Assembly: GCF_003387075.1 (NCBI RefSeq)
Contig: NZ_QUMQ01000001.1
Span: 8,866,001 to 8,930,000, forward strand
Source of the DNA: Asanoa ferruginea
Lineage (GTDB): Bacteria > Actinomycetota > Actinomycetes > Mycobacteriales > Micromonosporaceae
Direction of reading: 5' to 3'
DNA length: 64,000 bases
How positions within the stretch are numbered: the stretch's first letter is position 1; every line of letters begins with the position of its first letter. A program made the position numbers and the translations under genes. Of this stretch, positions 37,266 through 46,273 are shown in pieces. Under the pieces are notes generated by a model that was not told the DNA's origin, made no database searches, and worked only from the letters and a program-made list of their open reading frames with translations.

Positions 37266-37961
37266 TCAGCGGCCGCGGGTCTGGCGGAACGCGCCCTTGG
37301 AGGGGCGCATGTTCTTGGGGATGGCGCCCTTGGGCATCTGCGGACGGGCCGCGGACAACGCCGTCAGGCGCTTGTCGAGGGCGTTGACGTCTTTGCCGGT
37401 CAGCGCGCGCGGGAGCTTGGTCAGCGTCATCCGCAGCTTGCGGATCGGCACCTCGTCGTCGCCGTTGCCGATCACGTAGTCGTGCAGCGGCGCGTTGCCG
37501 ATCACCTTCGCGAGGCGGCGCTTCTCCTGGCCGAGCAGGCTGCGGACCCGCTGCGGGTTGCCCTCGGCGAGCAGGATCACGCCGGGCTTGCCGACGACCA
37601 GGTGGACCATGTCCATCGCCGTCGTGGAGCTCACCGCCGGGCGGACCCGCCAGTCACCGCGCATGTTCTCGATGATCGAGGCGGCGGCGCCCGGTTGCCC
37701 TTCGGCCGCGTTCATCATCGCCCGGTTGGACCGCAGGTTGAGCACGATCAGCAGCGCGAGCAGGGCGATCAGGATGCCGATCGGGATGAAGATCAAGCCC
37801 AGACCGACGACGACCGCGAGCGCGGCGAGCAGCAAAGGGATCATAACCGCGCCGACCGCCAACGGGACAAACATCTTGTCCTGTTTGGCGGTGAACGAGA
37901 ACACCATCCCGATCTGCTTCAGGCGTCCAAAGAACGACACCTTCTCTTCTGCCTTGGCCAT
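37266..37961 (-). CDS. DUF4191 family membrane protein
   Basis: A 231-residue actinobacterial protein. Two adjacent N-terminal transmembrane helices (KMFVPLAVGAVMIPLLLAAL then VGLGLIFIPIGILIALLALL) are preceded by MAKAEEKVSFFGRLKQI. A ~140-residue cytoplasmic domain follows (SSTTAMDMVHLVVGKPGVILLAEG, split after MDMV) and a basic C-terminus. The ATG at 37961 is fixed by TAGACT seven nt upstream. DUF4191 genes are usually found beside lipA and glnA in actinobacteria, as here. The function is unknown; conservation suggests an envelope role. Confidence 0.87.
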   Translation of the reverse strand: MAKAEEKVSFFGRLKQIGMVFSFTAKQDKMFVPLAVGAVMIPLLLAALAVVVGLGLIFIPIGILIALLALLIVLNLRSNRAMMNAAEGQPGAAASIIENMRGDWRVRPAVSSTTAMDMVHLVVGKPGVILLAEGNPQRVRSLLGQEKRRLAKVIGNAPLHDYVIGNGDDEVPIRKLRMTLTKLPRALTGKDVNALDKRLTALSAARPQMPKGAIPKNMRPSKGAFRQTRGR

Positions 37962-37968
37962 GGCACGC

Positions 37969-37974
37969 AGTCTA
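37969..37974 (-). promoter_or_regulatory. -10 element TAGACT (leaderless)
   Basis: Minus-strand TAGACT lies 7 nt before the DUF4191 ATG at 37961 and excludes the longer 246-residue reading. Confidence 0.5.
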
Positions 37975-40900
37975 CGGTCCGGATGCCGGTGTCTGTCCGC
38001 CGGCAATCATGTCGGCGCCGAGCAGCCCGAGCCGGTGGGCGACTGCTGCCGCTTCGATCCGATTCGTGACCTCGAGCTTGGCGATGATGCGGGAGACGTG
38101 CACGCTGACCGTTTTCGGCGATAGGTAGAGCTCGGTGGCGATCCGGCTGTTGCTGTGCCCCACCGCCACCAGCCGCAACACCTCGCGCTCGCGGGCGGTG
38201 AGCACGTCGGGCCCGGCTCCCACGGCCCCGCGCAGCCCGACCCGGCGGGCCAGCCGGGCCACCTCGTCACGCAGCGGCCGGGCGTCGAGGTCGGCCGCCA
38301 GCGCGCCGGCCTCTTCGAGCGCCTCGCCCGCGGCCGCCCGGTCGCCCACCGCGGCCAGCGCCTCGGCGAACGCCACCAGCGCGCGAGCGAGCGCGTAGGG
38401 CTGGCCGTCGGTCCGCCACGCCTCAACCGCGGTCGCCCAACTCCGCCGCGCGGCGGCTGCCGTCTCCGGTGCGCCGCGCTGGCCTGGCACCGCGGACCCA
38501 GCGACACGAGATCCCGACGCGGCGCCAGCCGCCGCCCCCACGCCCGCGGCGCCTGCGGCGCCCGGCGCTGCCACGGCCGAACCCGCACCCAACGAGCCAC
38601 CTGGCGCGGTCGAACCCGCACCCAACGAGCCCACCCCAGCGCGGTCGAACCCGCACCCAACGAGCCACCCGGCGCCGCCGAACCCGCACCCAACGAGCCA
38701 CCCGGAACTTCGACGGCGGAGCCGGCCGCGCGTGCCCCCGCGACCGCGGAGCCGGGCGGGGCCGCGGCGAAGCTGGCGTGGGTCTGTGCGGCGTAGGCGC
38801 GGTCTGCGGGGTATAGGCATTCGAGCTCCGCGGCGAGCGCCTCGATCGACGACCGCAACCCGGCGTCGTCGGCCGCCACCGCGGCGCGGGCCGAGACGGC
38901 GAGCAGCGGCCAGGTGTAGCGCGGGTTGCCGATCAGATCCGAAGCGGAGAGGCCGCCATGGGCGGCCGAAGCCGCAGCGGCCGCGTCGCCGACGGACAGC
39001 GCGGCCTCCACCTGGAGCACCAGCAGGGGCAGGCGGTGCTGGGCGCTGACGTAGGGCCGCCGGAGGAAGGCCAGCGCCCGCCCGATCACCTCAGGCGCCG
39101 AAGCATCGCCGCGGGCGAGGCGGAGGTTGGCCCGGATCTGGAGCCAGTGCAGGCCGAGATGGCCGGGCGGGTCGAAGCGGGCGGACTCGGCGCAGATCGC
39201 CTCGGCCTCGTCCCAGCGACCAAGGGCGACCAGCGCCTCGGCGTGGTTGGAGCGCAGGAACGCGCCGCTCGACCGGTCGACGCCGACCTTGGCGGCGTCT
39301 CTGGTTCCGGCGGCCGCGGTCTTCGCGGAGCCCGCGTAGTCGCCGACCTCGAACAACGCGTCGGAGATGTTGACCTGGGCGTGCACCAGTTGCTCGACGT
39401 CGCCGATGGACCTGGCGCGCTCCTCTGCCTCGCGCAGCTCGGCCAGGCCGATCTCGCCCGCGACCAGGCGGCTGCACACCCGACCCAGCGTCAGCGTGGC
39501 GTTGACCGCGGCGGCGACATCGCCCAGCGACTCGGCCGCGGCCCGTGCCAGCGAAGCGATCCGCGCCCCTTCGGCGCGGTCGATCCGGCTGATCTGATAG
39601 GCGATGTCGGCCAGGAGCTGGGCCCGGGCCGCGTCGTCGGTTGCCGTCTCGGCGAGGACGACGGCCTCCCGCAGCTCGTGCGTGCCGTCGCTCTTGCCCA
39701 ACGAACCGAGCAGCTTGCCGCGCCGGGTCAGCAGCCGTGCGGCGCGCAGCGGCTCGACCGACTGGTCGACGGCGGCCAGCGCGGCCCGGTTGAGGCTCAG
39801 CGACCGCTTGAAGTCGCCCGCCGTGTAGGTGGCGACCATCGTCTCTTCGAGCAGCGTGAGGTGGTCGAGGCCGAGCCGCTCGCCGGCGTCGGGGATCTGC
39901 TCCCACAGGTCGAGCACCCGCTCCAGCAACCGGGCCTGCTCGGCGTGCGCGTAGCGCTCACCCGCCGCGACCGCCGCCGCCCGGGAGGTGACGAGGGCGC
40001 GGGGGTGGTCGTGGGCCGCGTACCAATGATGGGCTGTCTCTGCTGGTGCGCGCCCGGCGGCGACCAGCGTCGGGTCGGCCTCGATGGCGGCGGCATAGCG
40101 GGCGTGGAGGCGCGCGTGCTCGCCGGGCAACAGGTCGTCGTGCACCGCCTCGCGGACCAGCGCGTGCCGGAACTCATAGCCGCCGTCGGAGTCGGCCACC
40201 AGCAACTGGGCGGCCACCGCGGCGCGCAACGCCGTGTCGAGCGCGGTCTCCGGCAGGCCGGCGACGGTGGCGAGCAGGTCGTGCCCGATGCGGTTGCCAC
40301 CGGCGGCCGCGATGCGCAGCACCGGCTGAGCCGACTCGGGCAGCCGGTCGACCCGGGCGAGCAGCAGGTCGCGCAGGCTCTCCGGGATGTCTGCGCAGGC
40401 CATCGGGTCGCCGGACGCGGCCAGCTCCTCGACGAAGAACGGGTTGCCCTGTGCCCGCATGTGCACCTTGTCGATCGACCGCTGGGCCGGCTCGCCGCCG
40501 AAGATGCTGGCCAGGATCTCGGCGGTGCCGTCGCGGTCGAGCCGGCCGAGATCGAGGCGCTCGACGCCGCGGGCCCGGTCGAGCTCGGCCACGAACGCCC
40601 GCAGCGGGTGGCCGCGGTGCAGCTCGTCGGTGCGGTAGGTGCAGATCATCAGCACCCGCGCGGTGCGGGCGCCGCGGACCAGGAACTCGATGAGGTCGCG
40701 GGTGGACCGGTCGGCCCAGTGCAGATCTTCGAGCACGACGACCAGCGGCCGGTCGGCGGCCAGCCGGGTCAGCAGCGTCGCGACCCGGTCGAAGAGCACG
40801 CCGCGGTCGGCGTCGTGCGAGACGGCGCCCAGCTCCGGCAGGAGCCGGGCGAACTCGGCCTCGTGACCGTCGAGGACCGCGACGCCCTCGGCACGGACCA

Positions 40901-41186
40901 GCTCGCGCAGGATGCCGGCGAACGGCGCGTAGGGCAGGCCTTCCTCGCCGAGCTCGAGGCACTGGCCGGTGAGGAACCTCGCGCCGCCCCCGTGGCGGCG
41001 GAACTCCTCGATCAACCGCGTCTTGCCGACGCCCGCCTCGCCGCCGACCAGCACCATCGCCGGCTCGTCGGTGCGGACCCGTTTGAGTGCTTCGCGCAGC
41101 CCGGCGATCTCGGCGTCACGGCCGACGAACGCGGTGTTGCGGGCACGAGTGGTCACGCCATCGAGAATGCCATGCGGGTACGACAT
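37972..41186 (-). CDS. LAL-type LuxR regulator, reading frame shifted inside a tandem repeat
   Basis: Large ATPase-type LuxR regulator of about 1070 residues if the frame is restored. Walker A GEAGVGKT is at 49-56 and Walker B is VVVLEDLHWADRST. A TPR-like middle leads to LECLYPADRAYAAQTHASF. A Gly/Ser linker with GSLGAGS repeats follows. The rest, including the HTH (LTAREREVLRLVAVGHSNSR then IATELYLSPKTVSVHV), lies in another frame. The shift is at 38630-38637, where one repeat unit is 35 nt instead of 33. As it stands, translation ends at 38007 with no HTH. The start may be the GTG at 41156. Sequencing error, pseudogene and phase variation are all possible. Confidence 0.75.
38579..38700 (-). 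repeat. GSLGAGS-coding tandem repeat carrying a +2 frameshift
   Basis: Four copies of a ~33-bp unit start at 38579, 38612, 38647 and 38680, all sharing the 20-mer GAACCCGCACCCAACGAGCC on the plus strand. Spacings are 33, 35 and 33 bp. The 35-bp unit has two extra bases (CCC and CCCC at 38630-38632 and 38634-38637), which switches the frame of the LAL gene. Confidence 0.85.
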
Positions 41187-41209
41187 GACGCCGCCGAGAT
41201 TTCCCGCGC

Positions 41210-41380
41210 TCAGGCCGACCGCCGGCGCAGTGCCCGCCGTGCCGGCGTCCCTTCCGTGGCGTCCGTCGAGGACGCGTGGCGACGCAACGCACGGGCCAGC
41301 CGGCCGCCACGGGCATCGGCGGTCAGCGATTCGACGTGGGCGCGGTGCAGTTCCAGGGTCAGGTACGGGTCGTTGATCAC
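41210..41380 (-). CDS. Small basic protein (56 aa)
   Basis: It begins VINDPYLTLELHRAHVESL and continues as a basic, helical peptide rich in Ala and Arg (GGRLARALRRHASSTDA). A strong ribosome binding site (GAGGAG) lies 5 nt before the GTG at 41380, which is the main reason for calling it. Small proteins of this composition are common in actinobacteria. Function is unknown. It is divergent from the HTH gene and shares an inverted-repeat-rich region with it. Confidence 0.6.
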   Translation of the reverse strand: MINDPYLTLELHRAHVESLTADARGGRLARALRRHASSTDATEGTPARRALRRRSA

Positions 41381-41471
41381 TGTGGCTCCTCGGCCGTCGT
41401 TTTGCTGTCGACGTTGACGATTCGCGCGCAGGTACCCGCCGCGCACCCGTCGCCCGCCCTAATCCCGCCTG

Positions 41472-41517
41472 CCTTACCGAGGCTCAGCCCGCCGCTGAGG
41501 CAGGTAAGGTACCTCAG
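41472..41517. promoter_or_regulatory. Nested inverted repeats upstream of the HTH gene
   Basis: CCTTACC...CTCAG (41472-41487) is mirrored by CTGAG...GGTAAGG (41495-41509), and CTGAGG (41495-41500) is also complementary to CCTCAG (41512-41517). The arrangement suggests an operator in the 179-bp divergent region, possibly for the HTH protein itself. Confidence 0.45.
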
Positions 41518-41559
41518 CCGTCAATGATCCGTTGACAACCTGTCCAACCGCCCCGCACC

Positions 41560-42114
41560 ATGACCGGCGTGGACAAGCTCGAGCAGGACGTACGCACCCT
41601 GCTGGCCGCCGGCGACGACCCGGGAGCGGCTCTCGACGCCCTGCCCCTGCTGCGCACCATCCGCGACCGGATCGACGCCACCGAAAGCGCCCTGATCGAG
41701 TCGGCCCGCCTAGGCGGCGCGAGCTGGGCCACCATCGCCGGCGCCCTGGGCCTGGCCACTCGCCAGGCGGCCGAGCAGCGATACCTGCGCCTGACCGGCG
41801 ACCAGTCCCGCGACGTCCGGCCCACCCGCCAGACCCGCCAACGTCAGCGCTCCGTTGACACTCAGCATGGCCCAGCCATCGCCCACCTCCGCGCCACCGC
41901 CCGCACCCTCCTCCGCCGAATCGAGGCGGACGCGGCCTGGCCCGACCGCTTCCCCCGCGCCACCCTGGCCCACGACACCCTCAAACTCGCCGCGGACGCT
42001 CCCCCAGGCGCCCTGTTTTCCCTGGCCACCAGCGTGATCGACGACCTGGGACCGGCGCACCTCCCGGAGCCGATTCAAAAGGCCGCCGACGACCTACGCA
42101 CCGCCCTGAGTTGA
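41560..42114 (+). CDS. Helix-turn-helix protein of the HSP18 transcriptional regulator type
   Basis: A 184-residue protein. N-terminal helices (LLRTIRDRIDATESALIESAR) lead into GASWATIAGALGLATRQAAE and QRYLRL, a helix-turn-helix-like motif. The middle is basic and the C-terminal half helical (HLRATARTLLRRIEADA). The block GASWA.IA.ALG..TRQAAEQRYLRL matches proteins annotated as HSP18 transcriptional regulators in Streptomyces, as I remember them. No typical heat-shock gene is adjacent, so the target is not clear. No ribosome binding site is evident. Confidence 0.65.
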   Translation: MTGVDKLEQDVRTLLAAGDDPGAALDALPLLRTIRDRIDATESALIESARLGGASWATIAGALGLATRQAAEQRYLRLTGDQSRDVRPTRQTRQRQRSVDTQHGPAIAHLRATARTLLRRIEADAAWPDRFPRATLAHDTLKLAADAPPGALFSLATSVIDDLGPAHLPEPIQKAADDLRTALS

Positions 42115-42136
42115 GCCCCGAGAACTCAATCATGGG

Positions 42137-42166
42137 TTGACACCACCCACACCCGTCCCACAGGAT
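42137..42166 (+). promoter_or_regulatory. Sigma-70-like promoter of the MFS gene
   Basis: A perfect -35 TTGACA (42137-42142) is followed after 18 bp by CAGGAT (42161-42166). The implied leader of about 30 nt holds a GGGGAGG ribosome binding site. Confidence 0.5.
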
Positions 42167-42202
42167 CTGAGCCACAACGACTCAAGGTCCTGGGGAGGAC
42201 GG

Positions 42203-43468
42203 GTGGCGTACCCGATAAGTGCGCGGTTCGCGGTGTTGCGACTGCGCGATTTCCGCATCTTCGTCGCGGGCCACGCGACCTCCACCCTCGGCACCCAGAT
42301 GGCCGGCGTAGCTCTGGTCTTCGCGGTCCTCGACAGCGGCGGCTCCCCGGCGACCCTCAGCTACGTACTCGCCGCCCGCATCGTCCCGATGGTCCTCGTC
42401 CTACCCCTGGCCGGCGTGCTGGGCGACCGACTCCCCCGCCGGTTCGTGATGCTCAGCGCCGACTGCCTGCGCGCCGCCGCCCAAGCCGCGATCGCCGTGC
42501 TGTTCTTCGCCGGCACGCCCGATCTCTGGCTGCTGCTCACCCTGGCAGCGCTCAGCGGCCTGGGCGAGGCCACCTTCCGCCCGTCCTTCGACGGCCTGGT
42601 GCCGCAACTGGTCCCCGCCGACCGCCGCCACGAGGCCAATACCTTCGTCGGCCTGATCCAGTCGATCGCCACCGTGGCCGGCCCGGCCCTGGCCGCCGTC
42701 CTGGTCGTAGCCACCTCACCCGCGACCGTCCTCCTCATCGACGCGATCACCTACGTGCCGAGCATCCTGGCCCTGCTCTGGCTGCGCGTCCCCGACCCGC
42801 CCCGCGCCGGCCACACGTCAATGCTCCGCGAGATGCGCGAGGGCTGGCGCGTCTTCGCGGCCCTACCGTGGCTATGGACCATCACCCTCCAGTTCACCCT
42901 CTTCAACCTGCTGCTCTGGGCGCCCTACCTGGTCCTGGGCCCGATCTCCGCCAACCGCTTCTACGGCGGCGCCGCAGCCTGGGGCGCGATCAGCGCGGTC
43001 TACGGGGCCGGCGCCATCCTCGGGGGCGTCGTGATGCTCGCCTGGAAGCCGACGCGCCCGCTCCTGGTGGCCACCGCCGCCACGATCCTCTGGGCGTCCC
43101 CCTCGGCCGCGCTCGCCGCCCAGGCCCCACTCGCGCTGGTCTGCGCGGGAGCCCTGCTGGCCGGCATCGTCGGCACCTTGTGGATGACCACGATCCACCA
43201 ACGCGTCCCCACCGAGGCGATGTCGCGAGTCAACTCCTATGTGGTCTTCGGCTCCTTCTCGGTAGGCCCGATCGGCCTCGCCCTGGCCGGCCCCGCCGCC
43301 ACCGCGACGAGCATCCCCACCATCCTGCTCATCGGCGTCGCGTGGCAGATCATCTCGGCATCACTCCTACTCGCCCTCCCCGCCATCCACCGCGTCCGCC
43401 GCACGGAATCCGCGACCGAGGCCGCACCGGGTGAAGCACGGCCCGCACATTCAGGCGCAACCGCGTAG
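42203..43468 (+). CDS. MFS transporter (EntS/MFS_3-like)
   Basis: A 12-helix major facilitator of 421 residues. The GTG at 42203 has GGGGAGG 4 nt upstream and gives the family start (RFAVLRLRDFRIFVAGH). Motif A is GVLGDRLPRRF after helix 2. The organisation matches the enterobactin exporter/macrolide efflux branch (MFS_3), so efflux of a natural product or siderophore is the best guess. No biosynthetic gene is adjacent. It is unrelated in detail to the trio at 12.8-16.3 kb. A 3-copy tandem repeat starts just after its stop. Confidence 0.85.
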   Translation: MAYPISARFAVLRLRDFRIFVAGHATSTLGTQMAGVALVFAVLDSGGSPATLSYVLAARIVPMVLVLPLAGVLGDRLPRRFVMLSADCLRAAAQAAIAVLFFAGTPDLWLLLTLAALSGLGEATFRPSFDGLVPQLVPADRRHEANTFVGLIQSIATVAGPALAAVLVVATSPATVLLIDAITYVPSILALLWLRVPDPPRAGHTSMLREMREGWRVFAALPWLWTITLQFTLFNLLLWAPYLVLGPISANRFYGGAAAWGAISAVYGAGAILGGVVMLAWKPTRPLLVATAATILWASPSAALAAQAPLALVCAGALLAGIVGTLWMTTIHQRVPTEAMSRVNSYVVFGSFSVGPIGLALAGPAATATSIPTILLIGVAWQIISASLLLALPAIHRVRRTESATEAAPGEARPAHSGATA

Positions 43469-43470
43469 AT

Positions 43471-43640
43471 CCACTGCGGTCCCGAGCCCGTCGTGAGGCG
43501 CGACCGCCGCTTCCAGCCGGAAACTAGAGCCACTGCGGCCCCGGGTCCGTCCTGGGGCGTGACCGCCGCTCCCGCCGAAAACTAGAGGCACTGCGGTCCC
43601 GGGTCCGTCGTGGGCACGACCGCCGCTCCCGCCGGGGACC
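43471..43640. repeat. Three tandem copies of a ~59-bp repeat
   Basis: Units with shared start CACTGCGG begin at 43472, 43531 and 43589 (periods 59 and 58). Each continues with a CCCG-GTCCGTC core, GACCGCCGCT and, in the first two, AAACTAGAG. The copies are about 80-90 percent alike by eye. They follow the MFS stop directly. Confidence 0.75.
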
Positions 43641-44339
43641 GGGCCGGGCCCGAGGGGGCCCGTCCCTGCCAGGCCCGCCGCCGGACGCGGCTAGACCCGA
43701 TCCCGTTCCACGGCGGGTGTTCCGGTCTGCCGCACGCGCGGCGGCAGGCAACGCCTCTGGATCCGCCCATGCCCATGATCATGTGCAGCAGATCAGCAAG
43801 ATCCCCGACCTCCACCATGATCATGTGTGCCAGACCTGCACGACACACCGCAGCGATTGTCGATGGGCTGCAAACGATCGAGCAGATCGCGGTCACCGAT
43901 GTCGACCAGGCACAAACGATCACCGATCCGCACATCAGACCAAGTCGAAACGCGGCCAGCCGCAACCGGCGACGAAGGCCAACGAACTCGAGAGCTCGCT
44001 GGCGCCTACCGGGCGCACACGATCACCGACCCCGGCTGGCAGCGCACGGCGACCTCGATGGCCGACTGACGGCCGAAGGTGTGGTCGGCATCGCCGCGTC
44101 GACACCCGGCGCTGCGCCGCGCCGGACCAGACTCGAGCCGCCGAAGCCACACCAAGCGGCGACCGCTCGTCGGGGCCGCGCGGCACAACCCGGAGCTGCG
44201 CCACGCGACGACTCTCGTCGGGTTGCCCCAACAACCCGACGCCATGCAACGCCAGCGACATAGTCGCCGCGGCGCGGGCTAGCGGTGGGGGTCGCCGGGT
44301 TCGACGGAACGAGGCGGGGCACTGGAGCGTCTACTTCTC
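43641..44339. other. Non-coding or degenerate stretch of ~700 bp
   Basis: No reading frame keeps actinobacterial codon bias, and possible peptides are Arg/Thr-rich on all strands. Short repeats are present: CATGATCATGTG at 43774-43785 and 43817-43828, and ACGATCACCGA at 43916-43926 and 44019-44029. It may be a decayed gene or an RNA-bearing region; neither can be supported further. Confidence 0.5.
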
Positions 44340-44876
44340 ATGGGCTTGCGGATCAGTCGGCTGACGGTGATCGCCGTCGCCGCGCTTTTGGCCGTCGGCG
44401 GGTGCGGTAAGGCGTTCGGCGGTCGGGTTGTTTACCAGGGCGACTACCCCTCCTACCAGAGCCTTGCGGAACTGACGGAGAAGGCGACCCTGATCATCGA
44501 GGCGACGGTCTCCGGGCCGCGGGTCGACAAGCTCTACGCCTCACGCGACGACGGCACCGAGCCCAACGACGACACCGGCATCGTCATCACCGTCTGGTCC
44601 GCCAGCGTCAAGGCCGTCCACAAGGGATCGAGCAAACCCGGCGACGTGGTCGCCGTGAAGCAGACAGGCGGGCAGCTCGACGGCGTGGTCTACGAGGAGG
44701 CCGGCGGCGTGCCGCTTCGCGAGGGCACGACCTACCTGCTCTTCCTGGAGACCTACCCCGACGCGGCCGCCTCCCTGCTCAACCCCACCCAGGCGCAATA
44801 CGAGGTCGCGCAGGACGGCACCTACCGCCCGGTCAGCGAAGACAACCTCATCACAATCAACCGCGACGACCTCTAA
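44340..44876 (+). CDS. Putative lipoprotein (178 aa)
   Basis: A signal peptide (MGLRISRLTVIAVAALL) ends at a lipobox LAVGGC, so Cys22 is the likely lipid-modified residue and the protein is anchored outside the membrane. The mature part reads as a beta-rich domain: DYPSYQSLAELTEKATLIIE, VSGPRVDKLY, VVAVKQTGGQLDGVVYEE and TTYLLFLETYPD. This resembles, from memory, actinobacterial envelope proteins of unknown function with an OB-like or cupin-like fold. The stop overlaps the decarboxylase stop by 4 bp. Confidence 0.75.
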   Translation: MGLRISRLTVIAVAALLAVGGCGKAFGGRVVYQGDYPSYQSLAELTEKATLIIEATVSGPRVDKLYASRDDGTEPNDDTGIVITVWSASVKAVHKGSSKPGDVVAVKQTGGQLDGVVYEEAGGVPLREGTTYLLFLETYPDAAASLLNPTQAQYEVAQDGTYRPVSEDNLITINRDDL

Positions 44877-46273
44877 CGCAGCGCCGCCGCCAGCTCGCGC
44901 ACCACCGACACGAACAATTGCACATCCCGCGATGTCGTACGCCAGTTGACGATCGCCGGCCGCAGAGCGACCCGACCCTCGTAGACCGTGGTCCCCGCGA
45001 AGACCCGGCCGTCGTCGAGGAGCGCCTCACCGACGCGCCTGTTGAGGTCGTCTAGCTGCGACTCCGGCACCCCGGGTGGCCGCACCCGGAAACAGACGAT
45101 GCACAGCGGCACCTCCGCCAGCCGCTCCAGGTCGGGCGCGGCATCGACCAACGACGCCAGCTCCTGCGCCAGGTCGAGGTGCCGCTCCACCATCGCCTGA
45201 TAGCCCGACCGCCCATACGCCGCCAGCGTCGCCCAGATCGGCAGTGACCGGGCCCGCCGCGACGACTCCGGCCCCAGTAGGCCATAGCCGCCGCGCGGCG
45301 AGTCGGCGCCGGGGAGGTACGGCGCGCCCGGCATCCCGAACGCCGCCCCCAGCCGCGCCGGTTCCCGCAGGAACGCGAACCCGCTCTCGTAAGGCACGTT
45401 GAGCCACTTGTGCCCGTCGCACGCGATCGAGTCGGCCTGCGCGAGGCCCGCCACCAGGTGCGCCGTGCGCGGCGACAAGGCCGCGAACAGCCCGAACGCC
45501 CCGTCGACGTGCAGCCACGCGTCGTGCCGGGAAACCAGGGCGGCCAGATCCGCAAGCGGGTCGAAGTCGCCCGCATTGACCTCGCCCGCGTTCGCGATCA
45601 CCACAGCGGGGCCCGACGACGCCAACGCACGGTCCAACGAGGACAGGTCCACCCGGCCGGAACCGTGCACCGACACCGACTCCCGCCCGTGCCCGAGCAT
45701 CTGCAACGCCTTGCGCGCGGACGCGTGCACATACCCACCCGAGAACACCGGCATCCGCGGCAACCCGGCCAGTCCCGCGGCCGCCACGTCGACCCCGTGG
45801 CGCGACGCCCACCAGTGCGTCGCCGCGCCCAGCGCGGTGAAGTTGGCGAACGTCGCGCTGCCCACCAGCGCGCCGCCGAACGACGACGGCAGCCCGAACA
45901 GCGACGTCAGCCAGGACAACGCGACCGTCTCCACGGACGTGGCGAACTCCGAGGCCGCCCGCGAGAACGCGTTCTGGTCGAGCAACGAGACGGTCCAGTC
46001 AGCGGCCAGCGCCGCCGGTGTCACGCCCCCGGTGACGAAATGGAAGAAGCGCGGCCCGGCCGAGTGGGTGGCGGACGACGTACCCACGGACAACAGCTTG
46101 TCCACAACGGACGCCGCACCCGAACCAACAGCGGGCAGCTCGCCGCCCAGCGACTTGACCTCCGACGAGCCGGAGTAGACCGGCCGGTCGGCGAGCGACG
46201 CGAGGTAGGGACCGGCCGCGTCGAACACCGCGCGCAGCGCGTGCTCGGTGCCGTCGTCGTGCAAGGGATCCAT
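44873..46273 (-). CDS. PLP-dependent group II decarboxylase
   Basis: A pyridoxal-phosphate enzyme of the aromatic-amino-acid/glutamate decarboxylase fold, 466 residues. Visible are SRAASEFATSVETVALSWL at the N-terminal dimer interface, the GSATFANFTALGAA region, WLHVDGAFG with the Asp that contacts the PLP nitrogen, and CDGHKWLNVPY with the Schiff-base Lys. Substrate specificity cannot be read; tyrosine, DOPA, glutamate and 2,4-diaminobutyrate decarboxylases share the fold. The ATG at 46273 shares one base with the glnE stop, so it is translated behind glnE. Why it is coupled to the nitrogen regulator is unknown. Confidence 0.87.
   Translation of the reverse strand: MDPLHDDGTEHALRAVFDAAGPYLASLADRPVYSGSSEVKSLGGELPAVGSGAASVVDKLLSVGTSSATHSAGPRFFHFVTGGVTPAALAADWTVSLLDQNAFSRAASEFATSVETVALSWLTSLFGLPSSFGGALVGSATFANFTALGAATHWWASRHGVDVAAAGLAGLPRMPVFSGGYVHASARKALQMLGHGRESVSVHGSGRVDLSSLDRALASSGPAVVIANAGEVNAGDFDPLADLAALVSRHDAWLHVDGAFGLFAALSPRTAHLVAGLAQADSIACDGHKWLNVPYESGFAFLREPARLGAAFGMPGAPYLPGADSPRGGYGLLGPESSRRARSLPIWATLAAYGRSGYQAMVERHLDLAQELASLVDAAPDLERLAEVPLCIVCFRVRPPGVPESQLDDLNRRVGEALLDDGRVFAGTTVYEGRVALRPAIVNWRTTSRDVQLFVSVVRELAAALR

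Noticed and set aside
38007-38610. Continuing the LAL regulator in the first frame to 38007
   Set aside because: That frame gives Arg/Trp-rich nonsense (ARWVRVRPRQ) after the repeat and has no HTH. The HTH lies in the other frame.
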